A program made the translations under genes and the position numbers. The notes under the pieces were generated by a model, which was given only the letters and a program-made list of their open reading frames with translations, was not told the origin of the DNA and made no database searches. Positions 1 to 7,369 of a stretch of DNA of 64,000 nucleotides are shown one piece after another (positions within the stretch are counted from its first letter, which is position 1; the number at the start of each line of letters is the position of its first letter). Location: the NCBI GenBank assembly GCA_020724265.1, contig DYHH01000022.1, positions 1 through 64,000 on the forward strand. Direction: 5' to 3'. The stretch comes from Melioribacter roseus (GTDB lineage Bacteria > Bacteroidota > Ignavibacteria > Ignavibacteriales > Melioribacteraceae).

Positions 1-1
1 T

Positions 2-2434
2 ATTGTTTTTTCGGTCTATGATGTTCCAAAAATTAAAAGAATATTCCCAAGCGATAAAATATATCACTTATGCCAAGGTTATGAAGGGTATCACCTGGGA
101 AAAACTTTTAAAGAACTACGGAGTGATAAGTATTTTTATACGACATTACATTCTTTGAAAGTAAATAATATCGTTGTCTCTAATCATTTGAAAGATCTAT
201 TCAAAAATAAATTCGGAAGAATATCCAATTATATTCCTAACGGTATTAATCTTTCAATTTTTCGCCCCAAACCGGAAATTGAACAGATTAGAAATTCTGT
301 TTTATTTGTTGGGAACCCAAAAGATCCGTTGAAAGGGCTGCAATTTCTAATTGACTCACTTTCAAAATTACAAAGCTCTCCTTACAAAGTTAATGATCTG
401 AAATTGTTTATAGTTTATGGTGGGAATAAGTTGAAAGGGGATATGGATTATCAGAAAACAAGTAAACTAGAAATAATATTTAAACGTGGGTTGAGTCCTG
501 AGGAAATTTCCGACCTAATGAATAGCGTAAGTGTTGTTGTTAACACTTCGTGGTACGAAGGATTTACCCTCCCGGTTTTAGAGGCTATGGCCTGCGGTAC
601 TCCAACTTTATCAGTTGATAATATGGGTGTAAAAAGCTTTGCAAAAAACGGATTAAATTCTTTTGTTGTTGATTTTGGTGACCATGATTCTTTTAATAAG
701 ATACTTCTGGAATTATTGCGGGGTTCAGAAAAGGTAAATAGGATAATCCACAATGGATTAGAAACTGCAAAAAAATATTCACTTAAAAAAACCTTGAGTA
801 TATTTATTGAAGAGTATTCCAAAATTCTTAATCACAACTTCCCTCTTAACAAAGTAGATAAATTGTTATCTACAATTACATCTGAAGATAATCAATTGGA
901 CGTTGCATTGAATAAAAAATTATCAATAAAAAAAATCAATAATGAAATAATCCTTAATAAAGTGTCTATTGTTCTGGTTACATTTAACCAAATAAACTAT
1001 ACGCTTGAATGTATACAAAGTGTAAAAGATTATACAAAAGTAGATTACGAAATTATTGTAGTGGATAATAATTCATCAGATAATACTGTTGAAAAGTTAA
1101 GTAAATACCCTGATATAAAACTTATCCAAAACAAAGAAAATCTCGGTTTCCCTAACGCGGTTAACATCGGTATTAGAGCTGCCGCCGGTAAGCATATCCT
1201 TATTTTGAATAATGATACTGTCGTTACTAAGGGTTGGCTCGATAGATTGATTGATGTTGCCGATTCGAATGAGAAAATCGGTATAGTCGGTCCTATCTCC
1301 AATATCGTAAGCGGTGTACAAATCGACAAAAATGCAAAATACAATTCGATTGAAGAAATGCAAAAATATGCCGAAAAAGTCAGTAAAGAAAACAAGGGAC
1401 AAGTTGAACAATTCCCCCGCGTTGCATTTTTGTGTACTTTGATCAAAAGGGAAGTTATAGATAAAATCGGCGGACTTGATGAGCGGTTCTCGCCCGGTAA
1501 TTTTGAAGACGATGATTTTTGTTTACGTGCTCAATTAGCGGGATTCAAAACAGTGATTGCCAAAGATGTGTTTATTCATCATTACGGATCAAAAAGCTTT
1601 AAGGCAAACGGTGAAGCTGTTTATGCTGAAAGAATGAAAATCAATCAACAGAAGTTTGTTGATAAATGGGGCGCAGATCCGAATGAGATATGGTTAAAAG
1701 GAGCAAAAATTAAAAGTAGGAATATTGTTTACCCTGTCAACAATGATGAGTTTATGGAGTCATTTAATCGCACTTTAATTCATTCTGAAGATAATGAATT
1801 TGAATTGGCGCTTAAAGAAATTGAAAGAGCAATAACCACTTATAATGAAAGTAATAGAAAAGGTTTTGAACAAATTAGCAAAGAAGATTTATTAAACTTA
1901 GCAGGAAATATTTCATTACAGCTTGGCCATTTTGAAAAATCCAAAGAATTTTTTGAGTTGGAATTAGTTGAAAATCCGAACTCGGGCAAAGCTTGTTTAG
2001 GTCTGGCAGAAACTTTTTATAAAGCAGAATTATTTGAAGAAGCAAAGACAATGTATGAATGGGCAATTAAAAACGGTGAAAATAAAAATGAAATTTGGAA
2101 TAAGCTTAACTGTATCAATCAACAATTAGGTTTACAAGAAAATCATAATTCTCTTGAGCTTTCAAGAGAAAATGAAATACACTCTATTCAACAAGCCGAG
2201 GAATTAATTAGCAAATCGGATTTACTTAATGCAGAGAAGATACTTTTACAAATTCTCAACTCTAATCCGAATAATATCGATGCCCTTAATGATTATGCGG
2301 TTGTTCATATTATGCAAAACAATTTTCAACCGGCATTAGAAAAAATTAATAAGGTTATCCAACTAGATCCTTCCAACGAAGTAGCTTTAGATAATCTAAA
2401 ATATATAGAACAAGAAGTAAATTCGATAAATTAA
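2..2434 (+). CDS. Two-domain glycosyltransferase (GT4 + GT2) with C-terminal TPRs, 5' partial
   Basis: The reading frame is open from base 2, so the true start lies before the window; a TTG at 155 is internal, because the codons before it still encode GT4-like sequence (HLCQGYEGYH). In the 810 visible residues a GT4 (GT-B) catalytic part carries the E-x7-E motif EGFTLPVLE near residue 186. A GT2 (GT-A) domain begins near residue 321 with VSIVLVTFN, DNNSSD near 355 and NNDT near 403 in the DxD position. From about residue 600 the protein is TPR-like. Two catalytic domains suggest it adds two sugars or builds a short glycan. Position just before a flagellin operon suggests flagellin glycosylation, which is inference; other surface glycans are possible. 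It ends in a hairpin. Confidence 0.85.
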   Translation: MVFSVYDVPKIKRIFPSDKIYHLCQGYEGYHLGKTFKELRSDKYFYTTLHSLKVNNIVVSNHLKDLFKNKFGRISNYIPNGINLSIFRPKPEIEQIRNSVLFVGNPKDPLKGLQFLIDSLSKLQSSPYKVNDLKLFIVYGGNKLKGDMDYQKTSKLEIIFKRGLSPEEISDLMNSVSVVVNTSWYEGFTLPVLEAMACGTPTLSVDNMGVKSFAKNGLNSFVVDFGDHDSFNKILLELLRGSEKVNRIIHNGLETAKKYSLKKTLSIFIEEYSKILNHNFPLNKVDKLLSTITSEDNQLDVALNKKLSIKKINNEIILNKVSIVLVTFNQINYTLECIQSVKDYTKVDYEIIVVDNNSSDNTVEKLSKYPDIKLIQNKENLGFPNAVNIGIRAAAGKHILILNNDTVVTKGWLDRLIDVADSNEKIGIVGPISNIVSGVQIDKNAKYNSIEEMQKYAEKVSKENKGQVEQFPRVAFLCTLIKREVIDKIGGLDERFSPGNFEDDDFCLRAQLAGFKTVIAKDVFIHHYGSKSFKANGEAVYAERMKINQQKFVDKWGADPNEIWLKGAKIKSRNIVYPVNNDEFMESFNRTLIHSEDNEFELALKEIERAITTYNESNRKGFEQISKEDLLNLAGNISLQLGHFEKSKEFFELELVENPNSGKACLGLAETFYKAELFEEAKTMYEWAIKNGENKNEIWNKLNCINQQLGLQENHNSLELSRENEIHSIQQAEELISKSDLLNAEKILLQILNSNPNNIDALNDYAVVHIMQNNFQPALEKINKVIQLDPSNEVALDNLKYIEQEVNSIN

Positions 2435-2464
2435 ATAGTGGTCTGAATAAAGACCACTATTTAA
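2431..2464 (+). terminator. Perfect 14-bp hairpin overlapping the glycosyltransferase stop codon
   Basis: Bases 2431-2444 and 2451-2464 are perfect inverted repeats (TTAAATAGTGGTCT and its complement) around a 6-base loop. The hairpin overlaps the TAA stop. No strong T-run follows, so it may be a weak or bidirectional terminator or an mRNA 3' end stabiliser. It separates the glycosyltransferase from the next sigma-54 unit. Confidence 0.55.
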
Positions 2465-2546
2465 CACTTGCCTAATATTAACCACTCCCCCTCTTAAAAA
2501 TTGCTGTTTTATTTAAAATAACTAACAATCACTTCATTTAGTCAAC

Positions 2547-2562
2547 TGGCATAAGTGTTGAT
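2547..2562 (+). promoter_or_regulatory. Sigma-54 (-24/-12) promoter for the TPR-GT-flagellin 1 operon
   Basis: TGGCATAAGTGTTGAT matches the TGGCAC-N5-TTGCW pattern with correct GG-to-GA/GC spacing. Predicted start of transcription is near 2573, giving a leader of about 33 bases before the ATG at 2606. A GTG-initiated extension of the downstream frame (2555) would begin inside this promoter, which argues against that start. Confidence 0.75.
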
Positions 2563-2605
2563 TAACCAAATAAAAGAATTTTCTAAATCAACAAAGGAGA
2601 TACAA

Positions 2606-3490
2606 ATGGAAGTATTGGAAAGCACCGTTACACAAGCTTACGATCTTTTTACAAAAAAAGATTTTGAAGCTGCTCTTGATGTACTTAATAATTCTGATGA
2701 AGATATTAATAATCAGTTAAGTACCATTGAAGAAGATAAGCGAGACGAACATCTGGCAAGTATTTACAACTTAAAAGGGTTTATTTATCTCGGTTTAGGG
2801 GATAACAACTCGGCAAAGGATTCATTTGAAAAAGGATTACAATTAAATCCCAATTCTTCGCAAGCTTGTGCTGGATTAGGAGAAGTCTTTTTCTTAAACG
2901 GCAGAGATGAAGAAGCAAAAATTATGCTGGAATGGGCTTTGGATCTAAATTCACAAAACGAGTTTGCTAAAAGTAGTTTAGTAAAAGTAAATCGTTCACT
3001 TGCACTTCCGGATTACCACAATTCATTAGAAGTTGACTCAATGTCTGAAGACGAGCTTACCATTTTTAATAAATGCATAACCGATGCTTATACACTATTT
3101 AAAGAAAAAAAGTTCGCCTACTCACTCGAAAAAATTGAAAAGGCACAAGAATTATTATTATCCGGAGTAATGAGCAACTCAACTTTATTGAAAATTTCCT
3201 CTTTAGAAAATTTTAAGGGATTCAATTACCTTGCATTAGAGAACCACGATACAGCACAAGGATGCTTTGAAAAAGCTTTAAATCTTGACCCGCGTTCTTC
3301 ACAAGCCTGTGCCGGTTTAGGTGAACTTTTCTATTTGAAAAGAATGGATAAAGAATCCAAAACCATGTTTCAATTTGCTGTTCAACACGATCCTCATAAT
3401 GAGTTTGCTGTTAGCGGTCTCAAAAAAGTAAATGAAGCACTTGGTTTAGAAACAACAAACAATACGCTCGAAGAAAAAAAGGCGGTCTAA
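2606..3490 (+). CDS. Free-standing TPR protein with two duplicated modules
   Basis: A 294-residue protein begins at ATG 2606 behind AAAGGAGA. It consists of two similar halves about 147 residues apart: KGFIYLGLGD near residue 57 and KGFNYLALEN near 204, each followed by SSQACAGLGE and a matching helix pair. Each half looks like a small TPR block (FEKGLQLNPNSSQ, FEKALNLDPRSSQ). The same block, ending with a xLGLxxxxNSLE-like tail, is found at the C-terminus of the upstream glycosyltransferase. No signal peptide or membrane segment is visible, so it is probably cytoplasmic. It is the first gene of a sigma-54 unit with a glycosyltransferase and flagellin 1. A role as a flagellin- or glycosyltransferase-binding scaffold is inference. 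Confidence 0.8.
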   Translation: MEVLESTVTQAYDLFTKKDFEAALDVLNNSDEDINNQLSTIEEDKRDEHLASIYNLKGFIYLGLGDNNSAKDSFEKGLQLNPNSSQACAGLGEVFFLNGRDEEAKIMLEWALDLNSQNEFAKSSLVKVNRSLALPDYHNSLEVDSMSEDELTIFNKCITDAYTLFKEKKFAYSLEKIEKAQELLLSGVMSNSTLLKISSLENFKGFNYLALENHDTAQGCFEKALNLDPRSSQACAGLGELFYLKRMDKESKTMFQFAVQHDPHNEFAVSGLKKVNEALGLETTNNTLEEKKAV

Positions 3491-3491
3491 A

Positions 3492-5021
3492 GTGTCAAGC
3501 ATTACACTCAGCATGATTGTAAAAGACGAAGAGAAACATTTATTCGACTGCCTTAAATCTGTGAAAGATATCACCGATGAAATAATTATTGTTGATACCG
3601 GGTCATCTGATAGAACCATAGAAATTGCAGAAAGTTTTGGGGCAAAAATTTTCCAATTCAATTGGATAAATGATTTTTCGGCTGCAAGAAATTTTGCCTT
3701 AAGCAAATCTACCGGGGACTGGATTCTATACCTTGACGCTGATGAAACATTAGACCCTGGTTCAAAAGAAAAGCTGAAAGATCTTTGCAAGACAAATTAT
3801 AATCATGGTGTACGATGTAAAATTTATAATGTAGATGATATAAACAAGAAACCGAAACTGCAGAGTTATACAAGGTTATTTAAGAATTCCCCCGGTATTG
3901 AATTCCGCGGGAAAGCACATGAACAAATTGATGCATCGCTAATCGAAAAAAATTATAAAATAATCGATTCGGATATTCTCATTTATCATTTCGGATACAA
4001 CATTCCCAAGCAAGCCATAAAAGAAAAAGCACAACGGAATCTCAAGCTTTTATTAAATGATTATGAATCGACCCCCAGCGGTTATAATGCTTTTCAAATA
4101 GCAAACAGTTACAACATCTTGAATGATAAGCAAAAAACGTTCGATTATTTCAAATTGTCGCTTGATGATAAACATCTTCCCGATGAGTATCGCTCACTTG
4201 CACTAAGCAGTATAGCTGAATATTATTTACGAATTAACAACATAAATGATGCACTTATATCAATTGACAAATCTCTGGAAGTTGATCCGTTGAATATTGT
4301 CTCAAATCTCACTGCATCGGAAATATATTTCAAAGCAAATAAAGGAAGCGAAGCAGTTTCATTCTGTATTAATGCATTTGAAGAAAATAAAAAAGGTATA
4401 GCTAAGAAAAACAACTCTAGATTGCTTGATATTTTTTACGATGAGGAGATGATACTTTACCACGGACTTCATATTTCATATCAGTCAAATGAACAAACAG
4501 GCATTGAGTACTTCTTCAACAAATTAGAGGATTTGAAAACTAGAGATAAATTGCTTTGGCAAAAAGAACTTGATATTATACAGCATTTAGCAAGCAACTC
4601 TGTTCTTTCATTTGAACACATAAATTTCATAACCGATTTAATAAGTGAATATAATATAGATTTCTATTTGGGATTATTAAATTATTATCAGAGTACTGAT
4701 ATAAAAATATTGGTCGAGAAAAAATTATTTGAAAAATTTCCAGAAAATCTTGTTGTTAGAAACAGATATGCCCATGATTTAAGTAAATCCGCAAGAATTG
4801 ATGAGGCAATATCAATTTATAGCAGCACAATAGAAAAATTTCCTGAAGATACATCGGCAATATTTTATTTAATATCTCTCTTCCTTCAAAAAGGTGATTT
4901 TAATTCCCTAGAATCACTAATAAATTCCAGCAAGGAAAAATATTCCGGCAATAAAGATTTAATTAAGCAGCTTAACGATTTTGAAGAAAAAGTAAGTTCT
5001 ATCAAACAAAATACAAACTGA
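3492..5021 (+). CDS. Family 2 glycosyltransferase with TPR tail
   Basis: The 509-residue product starts at GTG one base after the TPR gene stop. The N-terminal ~230 residues are a GT2 domain: LSMIVKDEE near residue 6, DTGSSDRT near 35, NDFSAARNFAL near 60, and the metal-binding DADE near 82. The rest is helical and TPR-like (for example INDALISIDKSLEVDPLN). This SunS/YcdA-like architecture is known for soluble protein O- or S-glycosyltransferases. The gene lies 13 bases before flagellin 1, so flagellin is a plausible substrate (inference). No membrane segment is seen. Confidence 0.85.
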   Translation: MSSITLSMIVKDEEKHLFDCLKSVKDITDEIIIVDTGSSDRTIEIAESFGAKIFQFNWINDFSAARNFALSKSTGDWILYLDADETLDPGSKEKLKDLCKTNYNHGVRCKIYNVDDINKKPKLQSYTRLFKNSPGIEFRGKAHEQIDASLIEKNYKIIDSDILIYHFGYNIPKQAIKEKAQRNLKLLLNDYESTPSGYNAFQIANSYNILNDKQKTFDYFKLSLDDKHLPDEYRSLALSSIAEYYLRINNINDALISIDKSLEVDPLNIVSNLTASEIYFKANKGSEAVSFCINAFEENKKGIAKKNNSRLLDIFYDEEMILYHGLHISYQSNEQTGIEYFFNKLEDLKTRDKLLWQKELDIIQHLASNSVLSFEHINFITDLISEYNIDFYLGLLNYYQSTDIKILVEKKLFEKFPENLVVRNRYAHDLSKSARIDEAISIYSSTIEKFPEDTSAIFYLISLFLQKGDFNSLESLINSSKEKYSGNKDLIKQLNDFEEKVSSIKQNTN

Positions 5022-5034
5022 ATTAGGAGGTAAA

Positions 5035-5877
5035 ATGTCTAGTTTTAAAATAGCTTCCAACATAGGTGCTTTGGAAGCTTATAATGCGCTTGCGAAGTTA
5101 AATTCAAAGACTCAAAAAGCGCAATTACGGTTGGCAACACAAAAAAGAATTAACAGCGTTGCCGACGATACTTCCGGGTTTAATATCGGGAAATCACTTG
5201 AAGCAAAAGTTGCTTTAATGCAGGCAGCTCAAAAGAACGTAGGTTCTGCTAAAGATATGCTTGCTACTGCTGAAAGCCAGTTAGTAAGTATCCGTGATAT
5301 GATAACTCAGATTAAAGCTAAAGTGGCGGATTCTGGTAATGCAGCAGCCGACCTTAGTTCATTAGCAGCAGACGTAAGAGCAATTGCCGATGAAATTAAT
5401 AGTGCAATCAGCTCTACTAAATTTAATGATACTGAATTGTTAACATCAACTTCTGCAGCTGCCGGAAGCGGTATGACCTTCCAAACCGGTGTCAGCACTT
5501 CGGAAACTTTAACAACAACTTTCTCTACTAACGTTGCACTTAATGCCGCAGCAGTTTCTACTGATGTTGATACATTAGTTGGAAGTGCTACAAGAACTAA
5601 CTTCACTAATCTTGAAACAAACCTCAATACTTTCGAGTCAACTGTGGCAGAGGCATTGGGGAAAATAGGTAACTATATTCAAAGATTAGATGCAAAAGAG
5701 GAATTTTTAACTTCGGCTATTACAAATTCTCAGGCATCTGTATCCAGATTATTTGATGCGGATATAGCTCTTGAACAGCTAAATGCAACGAAAGCATCAA
5801 TCGGTGCTCAAGCAGCAACAGCTATGTTAGCGCAATTGAATATGAGTCCGCAGCAAGTACTCCAACTCTTCGGTTAA
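5035..5877 (+). CDS. fliC: Flagellin 1 (short, D0/D1 only)
   Basis: The 280-residue filament protein has the conserved flagellin N-terminal coiled-coil half (IASNIGALEAYNALAKL, QLRLATQKRINSVADDTSG) and C-terminal half (SRLFDADIALEQLNATK, ending QVLQLFG). The central part (residues ~140-200) is short and Ser/Thr/Ala-rich, so outer D2/D3 domains are absent; the Ser/Thr-rich stretch could carry glycans. It is preceded by a strong ribosome site (TTAGGAGG) and only 13 bases after the glycosyltransferase. With no own promoter visible, it is probably read from the sigma-54 site at 2547. By eye it is about 85 percent identical to flagellin 2. Confidence 0.96.
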   Translation: MSSFKIASNIGALEAYNALAKLNSKTQKAQLRLATQKRINSVADDTSGFNIGKSLEAKVALMQAAQKNVGSAKDMLATAESQLVSIRDMITQIKAKVADSGNAAADLSSLAADVRAIADEINSAISSTKFNDTELLTSTSAAAGSGMTFQTGVSTSETLTTTFSTNVALNAAAVSTDVDTLVGSATRTNFTNLETNLNTFESTVAEALGKIGNYIQRLDAKEEFLTSAITNSQASVSRLFDADIALEQLNATKASIGAQAATAMLAQLNMSPQQVLQLFG

Positions 5878-5899
5878 TATTACGTGAAATATTCCTATT

Positions 5900-5924
5900 G
5901 AGCTCTGCATAAACGGCGGAGCTC
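5900..5924 (+). terminator. Hairpin after flagellin 1
   Basis: GAGCTCTGC (5900-5908) pairs with GCGGAGCTC (5916-5924) with one G-T wobble and a 7-base loop. ATTTCC follows rather than a long T-run. It probably ends or protects the 3' end of the flagellin 1 message and isolates flagellin 2. Confidence 0.6.
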
Positions 5925-5958
5925 ATTTCCCTATAAAAAAATAATTTGGTTCATTAAC

Positions 5959-5985
5959 TAAACTAATCAACACTACCTCCGATAA
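5959..5985 (+). promoter_or_regulatory. Sigma-28 promoter of flagellin 2
   Basis: TAAACTAA, 11 bases, then TCCGATAA closely matches the FliA consensus TAAAGTTT-N11-GCCGATAA. Transcription would start near 5992-5995, giving a leader of about 100 bases before the ATG at 6095. Confidence 0.8.
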
Positions 5986-6053
5986 TGTAACTGAGAACAA
6001 GATCAAAAAGTCATTAGCCAGTTGACAAAAGAGATCTTAAAAACATTAAACAA

Positions 6054-6067
6054 TGGCAAGGACGCCA
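6054..6067 (+). promoter_or_regulatory. Candidate CsrA-binding hairpin in the flagellin 2 leader
   Basis: TGGC (6054-6057) pairs with GCCA (6064-6067), presenting AAGGAC in a 6-base loop. A GGA in a small hairpin loop is the classic CsrA target. A second GGA lies in the Shine-Dalgarno sequence AAGGAGG at 6083-6089, about 25 bases downstream, an arrangement like Bacillus subtilis hag. csrA and fliW are encoded at 54.9-55.5 kb. Binding itself is inference. Confidence 0.55.
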
Positions 6068-6094
6068 AAATAAACAAATAACAAGGAGGTTGTA

Positions 6095-6934
6095 ATGTCT
6101 TTCAGAATAGCATCAAACATCGGAGCGCTTGAAGCGTATAACGCTTTGGCAAAACTCAACTCGCAAACTCAAAAAGCACAGTTGAGATTAGCAACTCAAA
6201 AGAGAATCAACAGTGTTGCAGATGATACATCGGGATTCTCTATTGGTAAAGCTCTTGAAGCAAAGGTATCTTTAATGCAATCCGCACAAAAGAATGTCGG
6301 TTCTGCAAAAGATATGTTGTCAACAGCAGAAAACCAGTTGGTCAGTATTCGTGATATGATTACCCAAATCAAATCAAAAATTGCTGATTCAGGTAATGCT
6401 GCTGCAGATCTTAACTCATTAGCTGCCGACGTTAGAGCAATTGCAGATGAAATTAATAGTGCTATTAGCTCAACAAAATTCAACGATACGGAATTATTAA
6501 CTTCAACATCTGCTGCTGCCAGTGGCGGTATGGTATTCCAAACCGGAGTTGGTACATCAGAAACACTATCAACCGTATTCTCTGCTAATGTTGCTTTACA
6601 TGCTTCTGCAGTTTCTACCGATGTTGATACTCTTGTTAGCTCGGCTACAAGAAGTAACTTTACAGCTTTAGAAACTAACCTCAACACTTTCGAGACAACT
6701 GTTTCTTCTTCGCTCGGTAAAATTGGTAATTATCTGCAAAGGTTAGATGCTAAAGATGAATTTTTAACATCAGCTATAACAAATTCACAAGCATCTGTTT
6801 CCAGATTGTTCGACGCTGATATTGCACTTGAGCAATTAAATGCTACCAAATACTCAATAGGTGCACAAGCTGCTACTGCTATGGTTGCACAAATGAACTT
6901 TGCTCCGCAGCAAGTTCTACAATTATTCGGCTAA
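6095..6934 (+). CDS. fliC: Flagellin 2 (short, D0/D1 only)
   Basis: This 279-residue paralogue of flagellin 1 has near-identical terminal domains and differs mainly in residues ~140-205 and at scattered conservative positions. Many synonymous differences show that the duplication is not recent at the DNA level. It has its own sigma-28 promoter (5959-5985), a long leader with a possible CsrA hairpin, a strong AAGGAGG ribosome site and a strong downstream hairpin. It is therefore probably the bulk filament protein made after hook completion (inference). The C-terminus FAPQQVLQLFG is intact. Confidence 0.96.
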   Translation: MSFRIASNIGALEAYNALAKLNSQTQKAQLRLATQKRINSVADDTSGFSIGKALEAKVSLMQSAQKNVGSAKDMLSTAENQLVSIRDMITQIKSKIADSGNAAADLNSLAADVRAIADEINSAISSTKFNDTELLTSTSAAASGGMVFQTGVGTSETLSTVFSANVALHASAVSTDVDTLVSSATRSNFTALETNLNTFETTVSSSLGKIGNYLQRLDAKDEFLTSAITNSQASVSRLFDADIALEQLNATKYSIGAQAATAMVAQMNFAPQQVLQLFG

Positions 6935-6961
6935 TACAGCTTGATCTTTGTTTTCTTCTCG

Positions 6962-6986
6962 GCTCTCCCGGATATCCCGGGAGGGC
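6962..6986 (+). terminator. GC-rich terminator hairpin after flagellin 2
   Basis: GCTCTCCCGG (6962-6971) pairs with CCGGGAGGGC (6977-6986), 10 bp with one wobble and a 5-base loop, followed by TTTATT. This is the most GC-rich structure in its neighbourhood. fliS begins 26 bases later, so fliS-fliD expression may need leakage through it. Confidence 0.75.
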
Positions 6987-7012
6987 TTTATTAAAATATC
7001 AATGGAGTTTTT

Positions 7013-7351
7013 ATGTATTCTTCCGTTGCAAGTAGACCAAGAAACCGCGCTAATGCTTACTTGGTAAACGAAATTCGTGAATCATCGCAAGAAAAATTAC
7101 TTGTTAAACTATACGACTTTGCAATTGCTAATTGCAGGCAGCACAATATCGAAAAGACAAACAAAGCTCTTAATGAATTGATCTTCGGGCTCAGATTTGA
7201 TGAAGCCGAATTAGAAAAAATATCTACCGGACTTTTTCAACTTTATAATTTCTGTAAAGATCAAATGCGAAAAAGAAATTTTGATATTGTTGAAAGAATT
7301 CTTTCCGAATTAAAAGATACTTGGGTTGTTGTTCTTGAAGCAAAAAAATAA
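7013..7351 (+). CDS. fliS: Flagellin export chaperone FliS
   Basis: The 112-residue helical protein matches FliS: N-terminal ANAYLVNEI, then SSQEKLLVKLYDFAI, and the C-terminal DxVERILSELKDTW helix. FliS binds the disordered C-terminus of unfolded flagellin in the cytoplasm and delivers it to FlhA. It follows the flagellins and precedes fliD, the usual order. Its length is slightly short for the family. A TGGAG ribosome site precedes the ATG; no own promoter was found. Confidence 0.9.
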   Translation: MYSSVASRPRNRANAYLVNEIRESSQEKLLVKLYDFAIANCRQHNIEKTNKALNELIFGLRFDEAELEKISTGLFQLYNFCKDQMRKRNFDIVERILSELKDTWVVVLEAKK

Positions 7352-7369
7352 GATCCCTGGATAAGTAAA

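Noticed and set aside
2422-2429. TTCGATAA, a perfect local sigma-28 -10 box, at the end of the first glycosyltransferase
   Set aside because: No -35 element at the right distance, inside coding sequence, and directly followed by a terminator-like hairpin.
2555-2605. Upstream GTG extension of the TPR protein
   Set aside because: It starts inside the sigma-54 promoter and lacks a ribosome site; ATG 2606 has AAAGGAGA.
6196-6687. 163-codon open frame on the minus strand of flagellin 2
   Set aside because: It is an antisense shadow of a strongly conserved gene; a similar shadow exists opposite flagellin 1, as expected from shared codon usage.
5035-6934. Flagellin phase variation by recombination between the two copies
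   Set aside because: There are no inverted repeats, invertase gene or site-specific sequences, and the copies differ at many synonymous positions. Both look constitutively intact.
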